NCBI GenBank assembly: GCA_003509545.1
Contig: DOLC01000114.1
Location: 1-7,685 of the forward strand
Direction: 5' to 3'
DNA from: Peptococcaceae bacterium
Lineage (GTDB): Bacteria; Bacillota; DSM-521; Neomoorellales; Neomoorellaceae
DNA: 7,685 nucleotides
The notes under the pieces were generated by a model. The model was not told the DNA's origin. It made no database searches and saw only the letters and a program-made list of their open reading frames with translations. Position numbers and translations under genes: made by a program. Positions 1 through 5,651 of this stretch are shown in pieces (position 1 is the stretch's first letter; each line of letters opens with the position of its first letter).

Positions 1-24
1 TACCCCGAAAATAACTTTTCTCCG

Positions 25-67
25 GGCCGGCATTGTTTTCGCTCGCTAAGTGGTCCTCGCGGATCAG
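25..67 (+). repeat. Dispersed intergenic repeat, left copy
   Basis: This segment shares the exact core TTTCGCTCGC (37-46) with 7515-7524. After the core both copies read AAG, then TCC, then TCGCGG, then CAG, with a one-base gap. Partial identity continues upstream (GGCC, GC, T, G). Both copies lie just outside the outermost genes of the window. I cannot name a repeat family. Confidence 0.4.
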
Positions 68-87
68 CCTACGGCTCAGCCTCGGGC
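64..87 (+). repeat. 12-bp imperfect tandem repeat, two units
   Basis: The units TCAGCCTACGGC (64-75) and TCAGCCTCGGGC (76-87) differ at two positions. They lie directly next to the left copy of the dispersed repeat. No function can be assigned. Confidence 0.5.
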
Positions 88-251
88 TCGAGCGGGGTTC
101 CCGGCCTATTCAGCATCCTTGCTTCAGAGGCCGGCCTCGGACTTCCTGTCCTCGGCCCCGCCTTCCCTCCTCGGCTTCGCCAAGGCTGCTTAACCGCTCG
201 GACCAAATCGCTCGCAGGGGAGAAATGCCGGCCCGTTGTTTTCCTTCTTCT

Positions 252-268
252 GCCGGTGCCGCACCGGC
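252..268. repeat. Palindrome downstream of the DUF881 pair
   Basis: GCCGGTG (252-258) and CACCGGC (262-268) are perfectly complementary around CCG, giving a 7-bp GC-rich hairpin. It lies 37 bases beyond the stop of the second DUF881 gene and could mark the 3' end of that transcript. On the minus strand it is followed by a purine-rich run and not by a U tract, so it is not a convincing intrinsic terminator. Confidence 0.4.
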
Positions 269-305
269 GGCATGGACGTCTACTCCAGGAGGGCCAGGAG
301 GCGGT

Positions 306-1028
306 CTACTTGCGGGTGGCTTCCTTGGGCTCCTCTTTAACGGGGCGGGCATATTTGAAGCCCGAAGGTACGGAAGCCGGCAGTTGGAGCTCTTCGTGCT
401 TTTTGATGTTCGGTCGGATATTGAAAAGGGTGCTTAGGTTATCTATCAGGCCGCCGGTAAAGGTCAGCCCTTTTTCCAGGGTATGGGGGTCGCCGATGGC
501 TTTAATGACGATGGGATACAGCAATTTTTGGCCGTTTACCGTGAGGTACAGGCTGCGACCTTCCTCCTTGTCGCCGATGAAAGTGGAGACGGTAATCCGG
601 TGTTCGTTTATGGCCACGGCTTCGGCTCCGGACACCCACAGTTCATTAACCACATCGACCAGGTCCTGGGCCAGGAGGGGCGCATCGCCGGTAAAGGTAA
701 CCGTAATACCAGGTCCCTTTACCGGGGTAAGGCCCAGGTGGTTTTTTATGCGTACAAGCTCTTTGGTAAGGGCCGCTTCCGCCTCACCCTCCTGCCCGTA
801 CCCGCTGCTGAGAGCCCTCAGCTGGTCCTCCAGCTGGCCTACTTCCTGCTGGAGCTCGATGCGTTTGGCACTTAGTTTTTTCCACATGGCTACTAAATCT
901 TCAGTTTTTTGGAATTCCAAGGAATTGGCCAGGAGGCGCTGGGTACGGAACTGGAGGGACAAGAGAAGCCCGAGAACTAGGAGGACCATAGTAAGACAGA
1001 TCTGCCACCAGCCCTTATGGCTAGCCAT
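306..1028 (-). CDS. DUF881 family membrane-anchored coiled-coil protein (second of pair)
   Basis: This 240-residue protein has one N-terminal membrane segment (about residues 9-25, Leu/Val-rich) after a short Lys/Trp-containing head, with no signal-peptidase site that I can see. A heptad-like Leu/Glu/Gln-rich coiled coil follows (about 40-97). The DUF881 domain (about 98-215) opens with a VKGPGITVTF segment and contains the VVNELWVSGAEAVAINEHRI block typical of the family. The C-terminal tail (227-240) is charged. The topology predicts a mostly extracytoplasmic protein. Bacillus subtilis YlxW and YlxX belong to this family and are encoded near division genes; the biochemical function is not known. 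The ATG at 1028 is the only possible start, because an in-frame stop lies two codons upstream. A run of seven G 12 bases upstream serves as a loosely spaced ribosome site. It is cotranscribed with, and paralogous to, the preceding gene. Confidence 0.88.
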   Translation of the reverse strand: MASHKGWWQICLTMVLLVLGLLLSLQFRTQRLLANSLEFQKTEDLVAMWKKLSAKRIELQQEVGQLEDQLRALSSGYGQEGEAEAALTKELVRIKNHLGLTPVKGPGITVTFTGDAPLLAQDLVDVVNELWVSGAEAVAINEHRITVSTFIGDKEEGRSLYLTVNGQKLLYPIVIKAIGDPHTLEKGLTFTGGLIDNLSTLFNIRPNIKKHEELQLPASVPSGFKYARPVKEEPKEATRK

Positions 1029-1034
1029 ATCTTG

Positions 1035-1766
1035 CTAATTCCCCCCCGCTATTACCGGGCGCAGGTGGTCGGAGGGGAGGCCTCCCTTATAAGCCGGTAG
1101 GACGAGGTGCTCGGCTTTGACCACCTTGACGGGGAAGTCCCGGTTCTTAAGATCGACAAACTCCGGAGTCCTTAAAACGGCGGCTTCTAACCGATCCGGG
1201 TTGCCCACCGCCTGGATTTCATAGGGTGGCGCCAGGCGGGTCGAATTGACCAGGATAACGGTGCCTACGCACCTGATGTGGGATCCGGTGATCAGGCGTT
1301 CACCGTTGATGGCTATTCCTTCGGCTCCCGCCGCTTTCAATTCGTTTACCAGGTAAAGGATATGACGGTCGTGAATAATATAATCTTCGGGGTTATAAGT
1401 GGCCGGGGAACCGGTTTTGGCCAGCTGGGCGCCGGCATTATTGTCGTCCAGGATTACCACAATACCCGGACCGCCCAGGGGAACCAGCCCTGCCAACACC
1501 TTCAACTCGTCGATTTGCTCTTGGATTTCCCTTAAGCGTCCCTGGTATTTGCTATGTTGTTTCTGGGTCTCCTCCAGCTCCTGGCGCAGGGAGCCGATTT
1601 GATTCTGTAGGGCAGTGTTTTCCGCATCGAGGGCTTTGATGATGTCGACGAGGCTAGTGTCCTTTTGGGCCTCCGCGGAGCCGGCCATGTGGCTGCGAAA
1701 TTGCCAGGAAACCAGGAGGCCCGACAGGAAGCAGATGAGAACCAGCGAGGTATAGAAGCGCTTCAT
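1035..1766 (-). CDS. DUF881 family membrane-anchored coiled-coil protein (first of pair)
   Basis: This 243-residue protein has a short basic head (MKRF), one membrane segment (about residues 5-21), a long Glu/Gln/Leu-rich coiled coil (about 38-92) and a DUF881 domain (about 93-220). The family signatures visible are LGGPGIVVILDD and YLVNELKAAGAEGIAINGER. It resembles the downstream neighbour in length and order of parts, so the two are tandem paralogues. I chose the ATG at 1766 because the ribosome site AGGGAGG lies eight bases upstream; a GTG at 1772 is in frame but only two bases from that site. It is the first gene of the minus-strand unit and is transcribed divergently from cdaA. The last codons include a seven-G run just before the TAG. 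The role is unknown; an envelope or division-linked scaffold is an inference from topology and family context. Confidence 0.88.
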   Translation of the reverse strand: MKRFYTSLVLICFLSGLLVSWQFRSHMAGSAEAQKDTSLVDIIKALDAENTALQNQIGSLRQELEETQKQHSKYQGRLREIQEQIDELKVLAGLVPLGGPGIVVILDDNNAGAQLAKTGSPATYNPEDYIIHDRHILYLVNELKAAGAEGIAINGERLITGSHIRCVGTVILVNSTRLAPPYEIQAVGNPDRLEAAVLRTPEFVDLKNRDFPVKVVKAEHLVLPAYKGGLPSDHLRPVIAGGN

Positions 1767-1789
1767 GGGCACCGCCTCCCTTTACAGCT

Positions 1790-1818
1790 ATTCTAGCCTA
1801 CTGGTGAAGGGGCTGCAA
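1790..1818 (-). promoter_or_regulatory. Sigma-A-type promoter for the DUF881 pair
   Basis: On the minus strand, TTGCAG (1818-1813) is followed after exactly 17 bases by TAGAAT (1795-1790). The -10 matches TATAAT at 5 of 6 positions; the -35 keeps only the TTG. Transcription would begin near 1783, directly ahead of the AGGGAGG ribosome site. The spacing and position are good, but the call rests on consensus matching only. Confidence 0.5.
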
Positions 1819-1866
1819 CTAGCAAAAACGGGAAGACAACTAAAGAAGGGTTTTTCAAGGTCTCTG

Positions 1867-1896
1867 TCGAATGAAGTGACCGGGCCGTCATATACT
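1867..1896 (+). promoter_or_regulatory. Candidate promoter for the cdaA operon
   Basis: TATACT (1891-1896) matches the -10 consensus at 5 of 6 positions. A weak -35, TCGAAT (1867-1872), lies 18 bases upstream. Transcription would start near 1903, about 25 bases ahead of the preferred cdaA start. The weak -35 makes this tentative. Confidence 0.35.
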
Positions 1897-1929
1897 AAGA
1901 GAGCACTGGCAAGTAACGGGGTGGAAACC

Positions 1930-2766
1930 TTGGCGGGAATTGGGGGGTACCTTTCCCATCTGCTCTCGCAGTTTAAATTTATAGACGTCCTGCGCCTGAT
2001 CGTCGACATCGCCATCGTATCCTACGTTATCTATCGCTTTCTCCTCCTGATCCGGGGTACCAGGGCGGTGCAGCTGTTAAAGGGGCTGGCCATGCTGGTG
2101 GTGGCCTCGGTGGTGGCGGAAAAGCTGCAACTGACGGTCATTAACTGGATCTTGACCCAGTTGCGGCTGGTGATCGTGGTAGCCCTGCCGGTGGTCTTTC
2201 AACCAGAGCTCAGGCGTGCCCTTGAGCAGCTCGGCCGGGGCAAATTTTTTGCCCGGCCCTTTAATCTATTGGGGACCGAGGATATGGCCAAGGTTATCAA
2301 CGAGGTGGTAAGGGCGGTCCAGGTCCTGGCCAAGGGGAAGACCGGCGCCCTTATCGTCATGGAGCGGGAGACGGGTCTTAACGACTATATTGAGACCGGT
2401 ATCCGCGTGGATGGGGTTATATCTGCCGAATTGCTCATCAACTTCTTTGTACCCCTGACGCCCTTTCATGACGGGGCAGCCATCATCCGGGGTGACCGGG
2501 TGGTCGCCGCCGGTTGCTTTTTGCCCCTTTCCGACAGCCCCTATTTGAGCAAGCAGTTGGGTACCCGGCACCGGGCAGCCCTGGGTTTAAGTGAGATTTC
2601 CGACGCGGTGGTCATTGTTGTCTCCGAGGAAACGGGGGCCGTTTCCGTGGCAGAAGGGGGTAAATTGACCCGTTTCCTGGATGAAAAGAACCTGCGCGAA
2701 CTCCTGCAGAATCTGCTTTTACCCCAATCCAATCATGGCAGCTCTTTTTGGCCGTGGAGGTCTTAG
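1930..2766 (+). CDS. cdaA: Diadenylate cyclase CdaA (membrane c-di-AMP synthase)
   Basis: This enzyme condenses two ATP into cyclic di-AMP, a messenger controlling potassium, osmolyte and cell-wall balance. Counting from TTG 1930 (278 residues), three membrane helices lie at about 21-41, 49-68 and 71-90. The segment FQPELRRALEQLGRG (about 90-104), characteristic of CdaA, follows. The cytoplasmic DAC domain then has both catalytic motifs intact: DGA (181-183) in FHDGAAIIRGDR, and RHR (213-215) in GTRHRAALG. The open frame extends back to an ATG at 1765, but that would add 55 residues absent from the family and overlap the divergent gene. TTG 1930 has GGGGTGG five bases upstream; GTG 1921 is an alternative without a clear ribosome site. 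Known relatives are about 273 residues long. It heads the cdaA-cdaR-glmM cluster and sits three bases from cdaR. Confidence 0.93.
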   Translation: MAGIGGYLSHLLSQFKFIDVLRLIVDIAIVSYVIYRFLLLIRGTRAVQLLKGLAMLVVASVVAEKLQLTVINWILTQLRLVIVVALPVVFQPELRRALEQLGRGKFFARPFNLLGTEDMAKVINEVVRAVQVLAKGKTGALIVMERETGLNDYIETGIRVDGVISAELLINFFVPLTPFHDGAAIIRGDRVVAAGCFLPLSDSPYLSKQLGTRHRAALGLSEISDAVVIVVSEETGAVSVAEGGKLTRFLDEKNLRELLQNLLLPQSNHGSSFWPWRS

Positions 2767-2769
2767 GCG

Positions 2770-3693
2770 GTGCTGAAGAACTGGCGGGAAAACCTGGGCT
2801 ATCGCTTGTTAGCCGTAGCTCTGGCCCTCATCCTATGGTTCTACGTGACCGGGGAGCAGAATCCCAATATGCAGCAAGTTGTGCGCATCCCCCTGGAAAC
2901 GGAGAATTTGGGTGAAGGACTGGTGGTGGCCGATTTGCCGGCAGAGGTACAGGTGAGGGTAGAGGGCCGCAAGGAGTACATAAGCAACCTGCTACCCCGA
3001 GATATCAAAGCCTATGTGGACCTGCGTGCTGCCCGGATAGGGGACAACATCTTCCCTGTCCAGGTGAGCCTGCCGGAAGGGGCAACCCTGGTGCGGGTCA
3101 ACCCGCCTCAAGTCAAGGTCAAGGTGGAGCAGGTCAGGGACCTCCAGCTCCCGGTGCAAGTTGCCGTGAACGGAACCCCGGCGGGAGGCTATCGTGCTTT
3201 AGAGCCGGTTCTCAAACCGTCGGAGGTAGTGGTTTCCGGCCCGGAGGATGTATTAAGGAGTATAAACAAAGTGTACGTAGAGGTTGACATTAACGAAGTC
3301 CGGGGGAACTACCTGGCCCAACTGCCGGTGAAGGTCATCGATCATCACGGCCGTCCTCTGGGTCGCTGGCTAACCATAACCCCCGACACGGTGGAAGTTT
3401 TTGTACCTGTTGTGGGCAATATGCCCGGCAAGGTAGTGGCCATCCGTCCCCATCTGGTGGGCGAGCCGGCTCCGGGTTATGAGGTTAAGAGGGTGGCCTT
3501 GGAGCCGGAAGTGGTGGAAATCTTTGCGCCTTACAACGTGTTGGCCGACCTGGATTACCTGAGCACCTCCCCCATTGACCTTGAGGGGGCCCGTAAGAAT
3601 ATTATAGTAGAGAGCAATTTGGAAATTCCCCAGGGAGTTCAGACCGGTAACTTTCCCCTGGTACGGGTAGTGGTGGAAATAGGGCCGATATAG
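2770..3693 (+). CDS. cdaR: CdaR, YbbR-domain regulator of CdaA
   Basis: This 307-residue protein has one N-terminal membrane helix (about 10-26, ending in WFYVTGEQNP, typical of YbbR proteins). Three successive beta-rich YbbR repeats follow, at about 36-120, 124-213 and 219-304. Repeats 1 and 2 end in the characteristic PPQVKVKVE and PDTVEVFVP strands. Bacillus subtilis CdaR is longer and usually described with four such domains, so this is a shorter version. The repeats should lie outside the membrane; in relatives CdaR binds CdaA and modulates c-di-AMP synthesis. The start is GTG at 2770, supported by GGAGGT (2756-2761) eight bases upstream within the end of cdaA. Only three bases separate the two genes, so they are translated from one message. 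The older name is ybbR. Confidence 0.9.
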   Translation: MLKNWRENLGYRLLAVALALILWFYVTGEQNPNMQQVVRIPLETENLGEGLVVADLPAEVQVRVEGRKEYISNLLPRDIKAYVDLRAARIGDNIFPVQVSLPEGATLVRVNPPQVKVKVEQVRDLQLPVQVAVNGTPAGGYRALEPVLKPSEVVVSGPEDVLRSINKVYVEVDINEVRGNYLAQLPVKVIDHHGRPLGRWLTITPDTVEVFVPVVGNMPGKVVAIRPHLVGEPAPGYEVKRVALEPEVVEIFAPYNVLADLDYLSTSPIDLEGARKNIIVESNLEIPQGVQTGNFPLVRVVVEIGPI

Positions 3694-3694
3694 C

Positions 3695-3721
3695 ATGGCC
3701 GAAATCGATTATGAAGGGTGA
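3695..3721 (+). CDS. Possible 8-codon mini-ORF ahead of glmM
   Basis: In the cdaR-glmM gap an ATG (3695) opens a frame encoding MAEIDYEG that ends in TGA (3719-3721). The stop lies inside the AAGGGTGA ribosome-site sequence of glmM, 11 bases before its ATG. GGTGGAAATAGGG upstream could recruit ribosomes weakly. It could couple glmM translation to cdaR, or be chance. There is no evidence for a functional peptide. Confidence 0.15.
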   Translation: MAEIDYEG

Positions 3722-3732
3722 GACTGACCGGT

Positions 3733-5085
3733 ATGGGTAAATTGTTCGGTACCGACGGAGTGCGCGGAATAGCCAACGAGGAATTGACCCCGGAACTGGC
3801 CTTTAAATTGGGCCGCTGTGGAGCGACAGTGCTGGCTAAAGGACGCAGGGGCGCACGGGTGGTAGTGGGCCGGGACACCAGGATATCCGGGGACATGCTG
3901 GAAGCCGCGTTGGTGGCCGGGATCTGTTCGGTGGGGGGCCGGGCCCTAAAGGTAGGGATCGTGCCTACGCCGGCCGTGGCCTGGCTGACGCGCGCCTTGG
4001 GAGCCGATGCGGGAGTAGTAATTTCCGCTTCCCACAACCCCGTGGCAGACAACGGCATTAAATTTTTCAGCTCCACGGGTTTTAAGCTACCCGATTCTAT
4101 AGAAGATGAAATCGAAAGACTGGTCCTTAATGAAAGGGACGACCTGCCCCGGCCGACGGGCTCTGCCGTAGGAAGGGTGGAGGCGGTGAAGGCTGCCGAA
4201 GAGTATATCAACCATGTTTGCAGCACGGCCACCCGGGGACTAAAGGGCCTAAAAGTGGTCCTGGACGTAGCCCACGGAGCGGCCTATAAGATAGCGCCGG
4301 AGGTGTTCCGGCGGCTGGGGGCGGAAGTTTTTGTCTTGAACAATGCTCCCGACGGAACTAATATTAATGTGGGATGCGGTTCCACCTGTCCCCAGGCTCT
4401 GGCCGAGGCGGTGCGGCATCATGCAGCCCATGTGGGGCTGGCCTTTGACGGGGATGCCGACCGGGTTATCGCCGTAGACGCCGAAGGACAGGTGGTAGAC
4501 GGCGATGCCATCATGGCCATCCTGGCCCTTTACCTTCATCATGAGGGCCGGCTCCCCGGCGGCCGGGTGGTGGTCACCGTCATGAGCAACTACGGCCTCC
4601 ACCAGGTGTTGACGGGAGCGGGCCTGGTGGTACACCAGACCCAGGTGGGCGATCGGTATGTTCTGGAGGAGATGCTCCGTACCGGCGCCGTCCTCGGGGG
4701 AGAACAGTCGGGCCATATTATCCTTCTGGAACATAATACCACCGGCGACGGCCTCATTACCGGAGTGCAGCTCCTACAAGTGATGGTGGCCAGGGGTACC
4801 ACCCTCAGGAAACTGGCTGACGTAATGCCTCGGCTGCCCCAGGTCCTGGTGAATGTTCCCGTGGAGGATAAGGAACGGGCCATGAACGACCCCCAATTGT
4901 TGGCCGAAATAGCGGCGGCCAGGGAACGGCTGGCCGGCCGGGGACGGGTTTTGGTGCGGCCCTCGGGGACCGAGCCCCTCCTGCGTCTCATGGCCGAAGG
5001 GCCCGACGAAGGGGAACTCAGGGCTATCCTGGAGCGTCTGGAGCAAAGGGTCCGGCGCTTGGGGTCCAAGGAGGTGGTGAGCTGA
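3733..5085 (+). CDS. glmM: Phosphoglucosamine mutase GlmM
   Basis: GlmM interconverts glucosamine-6-phosphate and glucosamine-1-phosphate, the second step toward UDP-GlcNAc for peptidoglycan. Numbering from ATG 3733 (450 residues, normal for the family), it begins MGKLFGTDGVRG, the usual GlmM N-terminus. The phosphoserine loop is ISASHNP with the catalytic Ser at about 100. The metal-binding loop DGDADR is at 239-244, the sugar-binding loop GGEQSGH at 322-328 and the phosphate-binding loop RPSGTEP at 409-415. All four alpha-D-phosphohexomutase signatures are intact. A GTG at 3718 is in frame but adds five residues not found in relatives and has no ribosome site; AAGGGTGA (3714-3721) serves the ATG at somewhat long spacing. 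In other Firmicutes GlmM also binds and inhibits CdaA, which fits its place after cdaR. Confidence 0.96.
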   Translation: MGKLFGTDGVRGIANEELTPELAFKLGRCGATVLAKGRRGARVVVGRDTRISGDMLEAALVAGICSVGGRALKVGIVPTPAVAWLTRALGADAGVVISASHNPVADNGIKFFSSTGFKLPDSIEDEIERLVLNERDDLPRPTGSAVGRVEAVKAAEEYINHVCSTATRGLKGLKVVLDVAHGAAYKIAPEVFRRLGAEVFVLNNAPDGTNINVGCGSTCPQALAEAVRHHAAHVGLAFDGDADRVIAVDAEGQVVDGDAIMAILALYLHHEGRLPGGRVVVTVMSNYGLHQVLTGAGLVVHQTQVGDRYVLEEMLRTGAVLGGEQSGHIILLEHNTTGDGLITGVQLLQVMVARGTTLRKLADVMPRLPQVLVNVPVEDKERAMNDPQLLAEIAAARERLAGRGRVLVRPSGTEPLLRLMAEGPDEGELRAILERLEQRVRRLGSKEVVS

Positions 5086-5086
5086 A

Positions 5087-5162
5087 GGCCCCCCTTTTGG
5101 AGGGGAAGCCTGCCTCGGCTTGAAAGCAGGGGTTACAGGAGGGGGCGAAAGGCAAGGCAGGC
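5087..5162 (+). terminator. Inverted repeats after glmM, possible weak terminator or attenuator
   Basis: Two bases after the glmM stop, GGC-CCCC (5087-5093) can pair with GGGG-AA-GCC (5102-5110). GCCTGCCT (5108-5115) is also an exact inverted repeat of AGGCAGGC (5155-5162). A third option pairs CCTGC (5109-5113) with GCAGG (5126-5130). None is followed by a U tract, only by CTGAAAAACG, so termination would be partial at best. Read-through from glmM into glmS remains possible. Confidence 0.3.
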
Positions 5163-5188
5163 CTGAAAAACGACGGTGGGGATACAAT
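5163..5188 (+). promoter_or_regulatory. Candidate glmS promoter
   Basis: TACAAT (5183-5188) is a 5-of-6 match to the -10 box. The best -35-like word, CTGAAA (5163-5168), is only 14 bases away, which is short, so the promoter is uncertain. A start near 5195 would place the ribozyme cleavage site about 60 bases into the transcript and let glmS be transcribed separately from cdaA-glmM. Confidence 0.3.
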
Positions 5189-5250
5189 AGGGAGGTGACG
5201 GCACACTAATCACGGTTTTTCCAGGGGGAGAGGCTGAGGTTCGGAGGGTA

Positions 5251-5500
5251 ACAAAGCGCCAGGACCACCAGCGGATTGGTCCGGCCTCCTGAGGAGGGGC
5301 AGGATGCGGCCCTCGGTTGTCGCCAGGGCGCAACCTGCCGGGTCGGTTTTGACCCGGCAAAGCCCCTCGGGGTGCTAGACGGTCTCGGTGGTTGACGAGG
5401 AAGGGGTTTATCGAGGTTTTCGGCGGGTGCCCCTCGGTTGGTTACGACCGTCAAAGGCGCTACAAAACCCGGGAGCAATCCCGGGGACAAAGGGCGCCGG
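5251..5500 (+). ncRNA. glmS ribozyme (GlcN-6-P-activated self-cleaving riboswitch) with enlarged P1
   Basis: The conserved core is clear. The cleavage strand AAAGCGCCAGGAC (5253-5265) should be cut between A5255 and G5256. P1 is GACCACC (5263-5269) with GGTGGTT (5387-5393). It is followed by GACGAGG and GGGGTTTATCGAG, then TTTTCGGCGGGTGCCCCTCGG (5417-5437), as in Bacillus and Thermoanaerobacter ribozymes. P2 is AGGGG (5402-5406) with CCCCT (5430-5434). P3 is CGGTTG (5435-5440) with CGACCG (5445-5450) around GTTA. P4 is GGCGC (5456-5460) with GCGCC (5494-5498) and contains the conserved GGACAAAGG. An inner 7-bp hairpin, CCCGGGA/TCCCGGG (5468-5485), is capped by a GCAA tetraloop. The family uses glucosamine-6-phosphate as cofactor; the cut glmS message is then degraded. 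Unusual here is the 117-nt insertion between the P1 strands (5270-5386), which has several hairpins of its own. Confidence 0.93.
5270..5386 (+). other. Structured insertion in ribozyme helix P1
   Basis: This replaces the usual short P1 loop. It can fold into CCTCC-TGA-GGAGG (5285-5297) and a long hairpin pairing GCAGG (5299-5303) with CCTGC (5334-5338). The long hairpin continues through TGC/GCA and GCCCT/AGGGC (5309-5313 with 5325-5329). A perfect 8-bp hairpin GCCGGGTC/GACCCGGC (5337-5358) has a GGTTTT loop, and there is a small CCC-CTCG-GGG stem (5364-5373). The second and third share two bases. I see no U tract, no open reading frame of note and no known aptamer. Confidence 0.6.
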
Positions 5501-5651
5501 GTAACACCTCTGCTCTCTCTACCTTGGGACTTTGCAGCCCCTTTATACCCCGGGGACGGTGGCGGCACCGGGGTATGGCGAACGGCCCTCAGAAACCCCG
5601 GCAGCCGAAGGGGGAGGGTAAATTTTCCATGGGAGAGGGAGGTAACCACTT
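5501..5651 (+). promoter_or_regulatory. Post-ribozyme glmS leader with hairpin and SD-complementary tract
   Basis: After the ribozyme, CTCTCTCT (5513-5520) can pair with the purine-rich ribosome site AGAGGGAG (5634-5641) over 8 bp with one G-U. A strong hairpin lies between them: ATACCCCGG (5545-5553) with CCGGGGTAT (5568-5576). An alternative is CGGTG/CACCG (5557-5561 with 5566-5570). The glmS ribosome site GGGAGGT (5637-5643) is eight bases from the ATG. No U tract follows the hairpin, so it is not an obvious terminator. Confidence 0.4.

Larger units (their letters stand above)
1..305. other. Non-coding GC-rich region with degenerate short repeats
   Basis: I see no credible gene here. The open frames are proline/arginine/serine-rich with no recognisable domain, and the plus-strand ones run antisense into the DUF881 gene. 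The stretch is rich in CCTCGG and CGCTCGC words: CCTCGG occurs near 134, 150 and 168, and TCGCTCGC at 39-46 and 208-215. It also holds a 12-bp tandem pair (64-87), a 9-bp tandem pair CCAGGAGG(G/C) (285-302) and a palindrome (252-268). It lies downstream of the minus-strand DUF881 genes, so it would form their 3' region. Confidence 0.6.

Noticed and set aside
1..305. Short CCTCGG-type repeats as a CRISPR array
   Set aside because: The repeats are under 13 bp, degenerate and unevenly spaced, with no cas gene nearby.
110..352. Minus-strand 80-residue frame overlapping the end of the second DUF881 gene
   Set aside because: The product is Pro/Arg/Gly-rich, overlaps a recognised gene end, and lies over repetitive GC-rich DNA; it looks like a composition artefact.
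33..1038. Plus-strand open frames across the left end (33-437 and 256-1038)
   Set aside because: They are antisense to a clear DUF881 gene and give low-complexity Arg/Ser/Pro-rich products with no recognisable domain.
1765..1929. N-terminal extension of CdaA starting at ATG 1765
   Set aside because: It would overlap the divergent DUF881 start and its promoter, add 55 residues not seen in CdaA proteins, and has no ribosome site.
3718..3732. GTG 3718 as the glmM start
   Set aside because: It adds MRLTG before the canonical MGKLFGTDGVRG and lacks a ribosome site; its bases belong to the ribosome site for ATG 3733.
5337..5358. Perfect 8-bp hairpin GCCGGGTC/GACCCGGC as an intrinsic terminator
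   Set aside because: No U run follows (AAAGCCCC does). Its place within P1 of the ribozyme makes a structural role more likely.
5551..5580. T-box-like sequence GGTGGCGGCACCG in the glmS leader
   Set aside because: It resembles the T-box antiterminator core but has three extra bases. There is no specifier loop or terminator, and glmS is already under a ribozyme.
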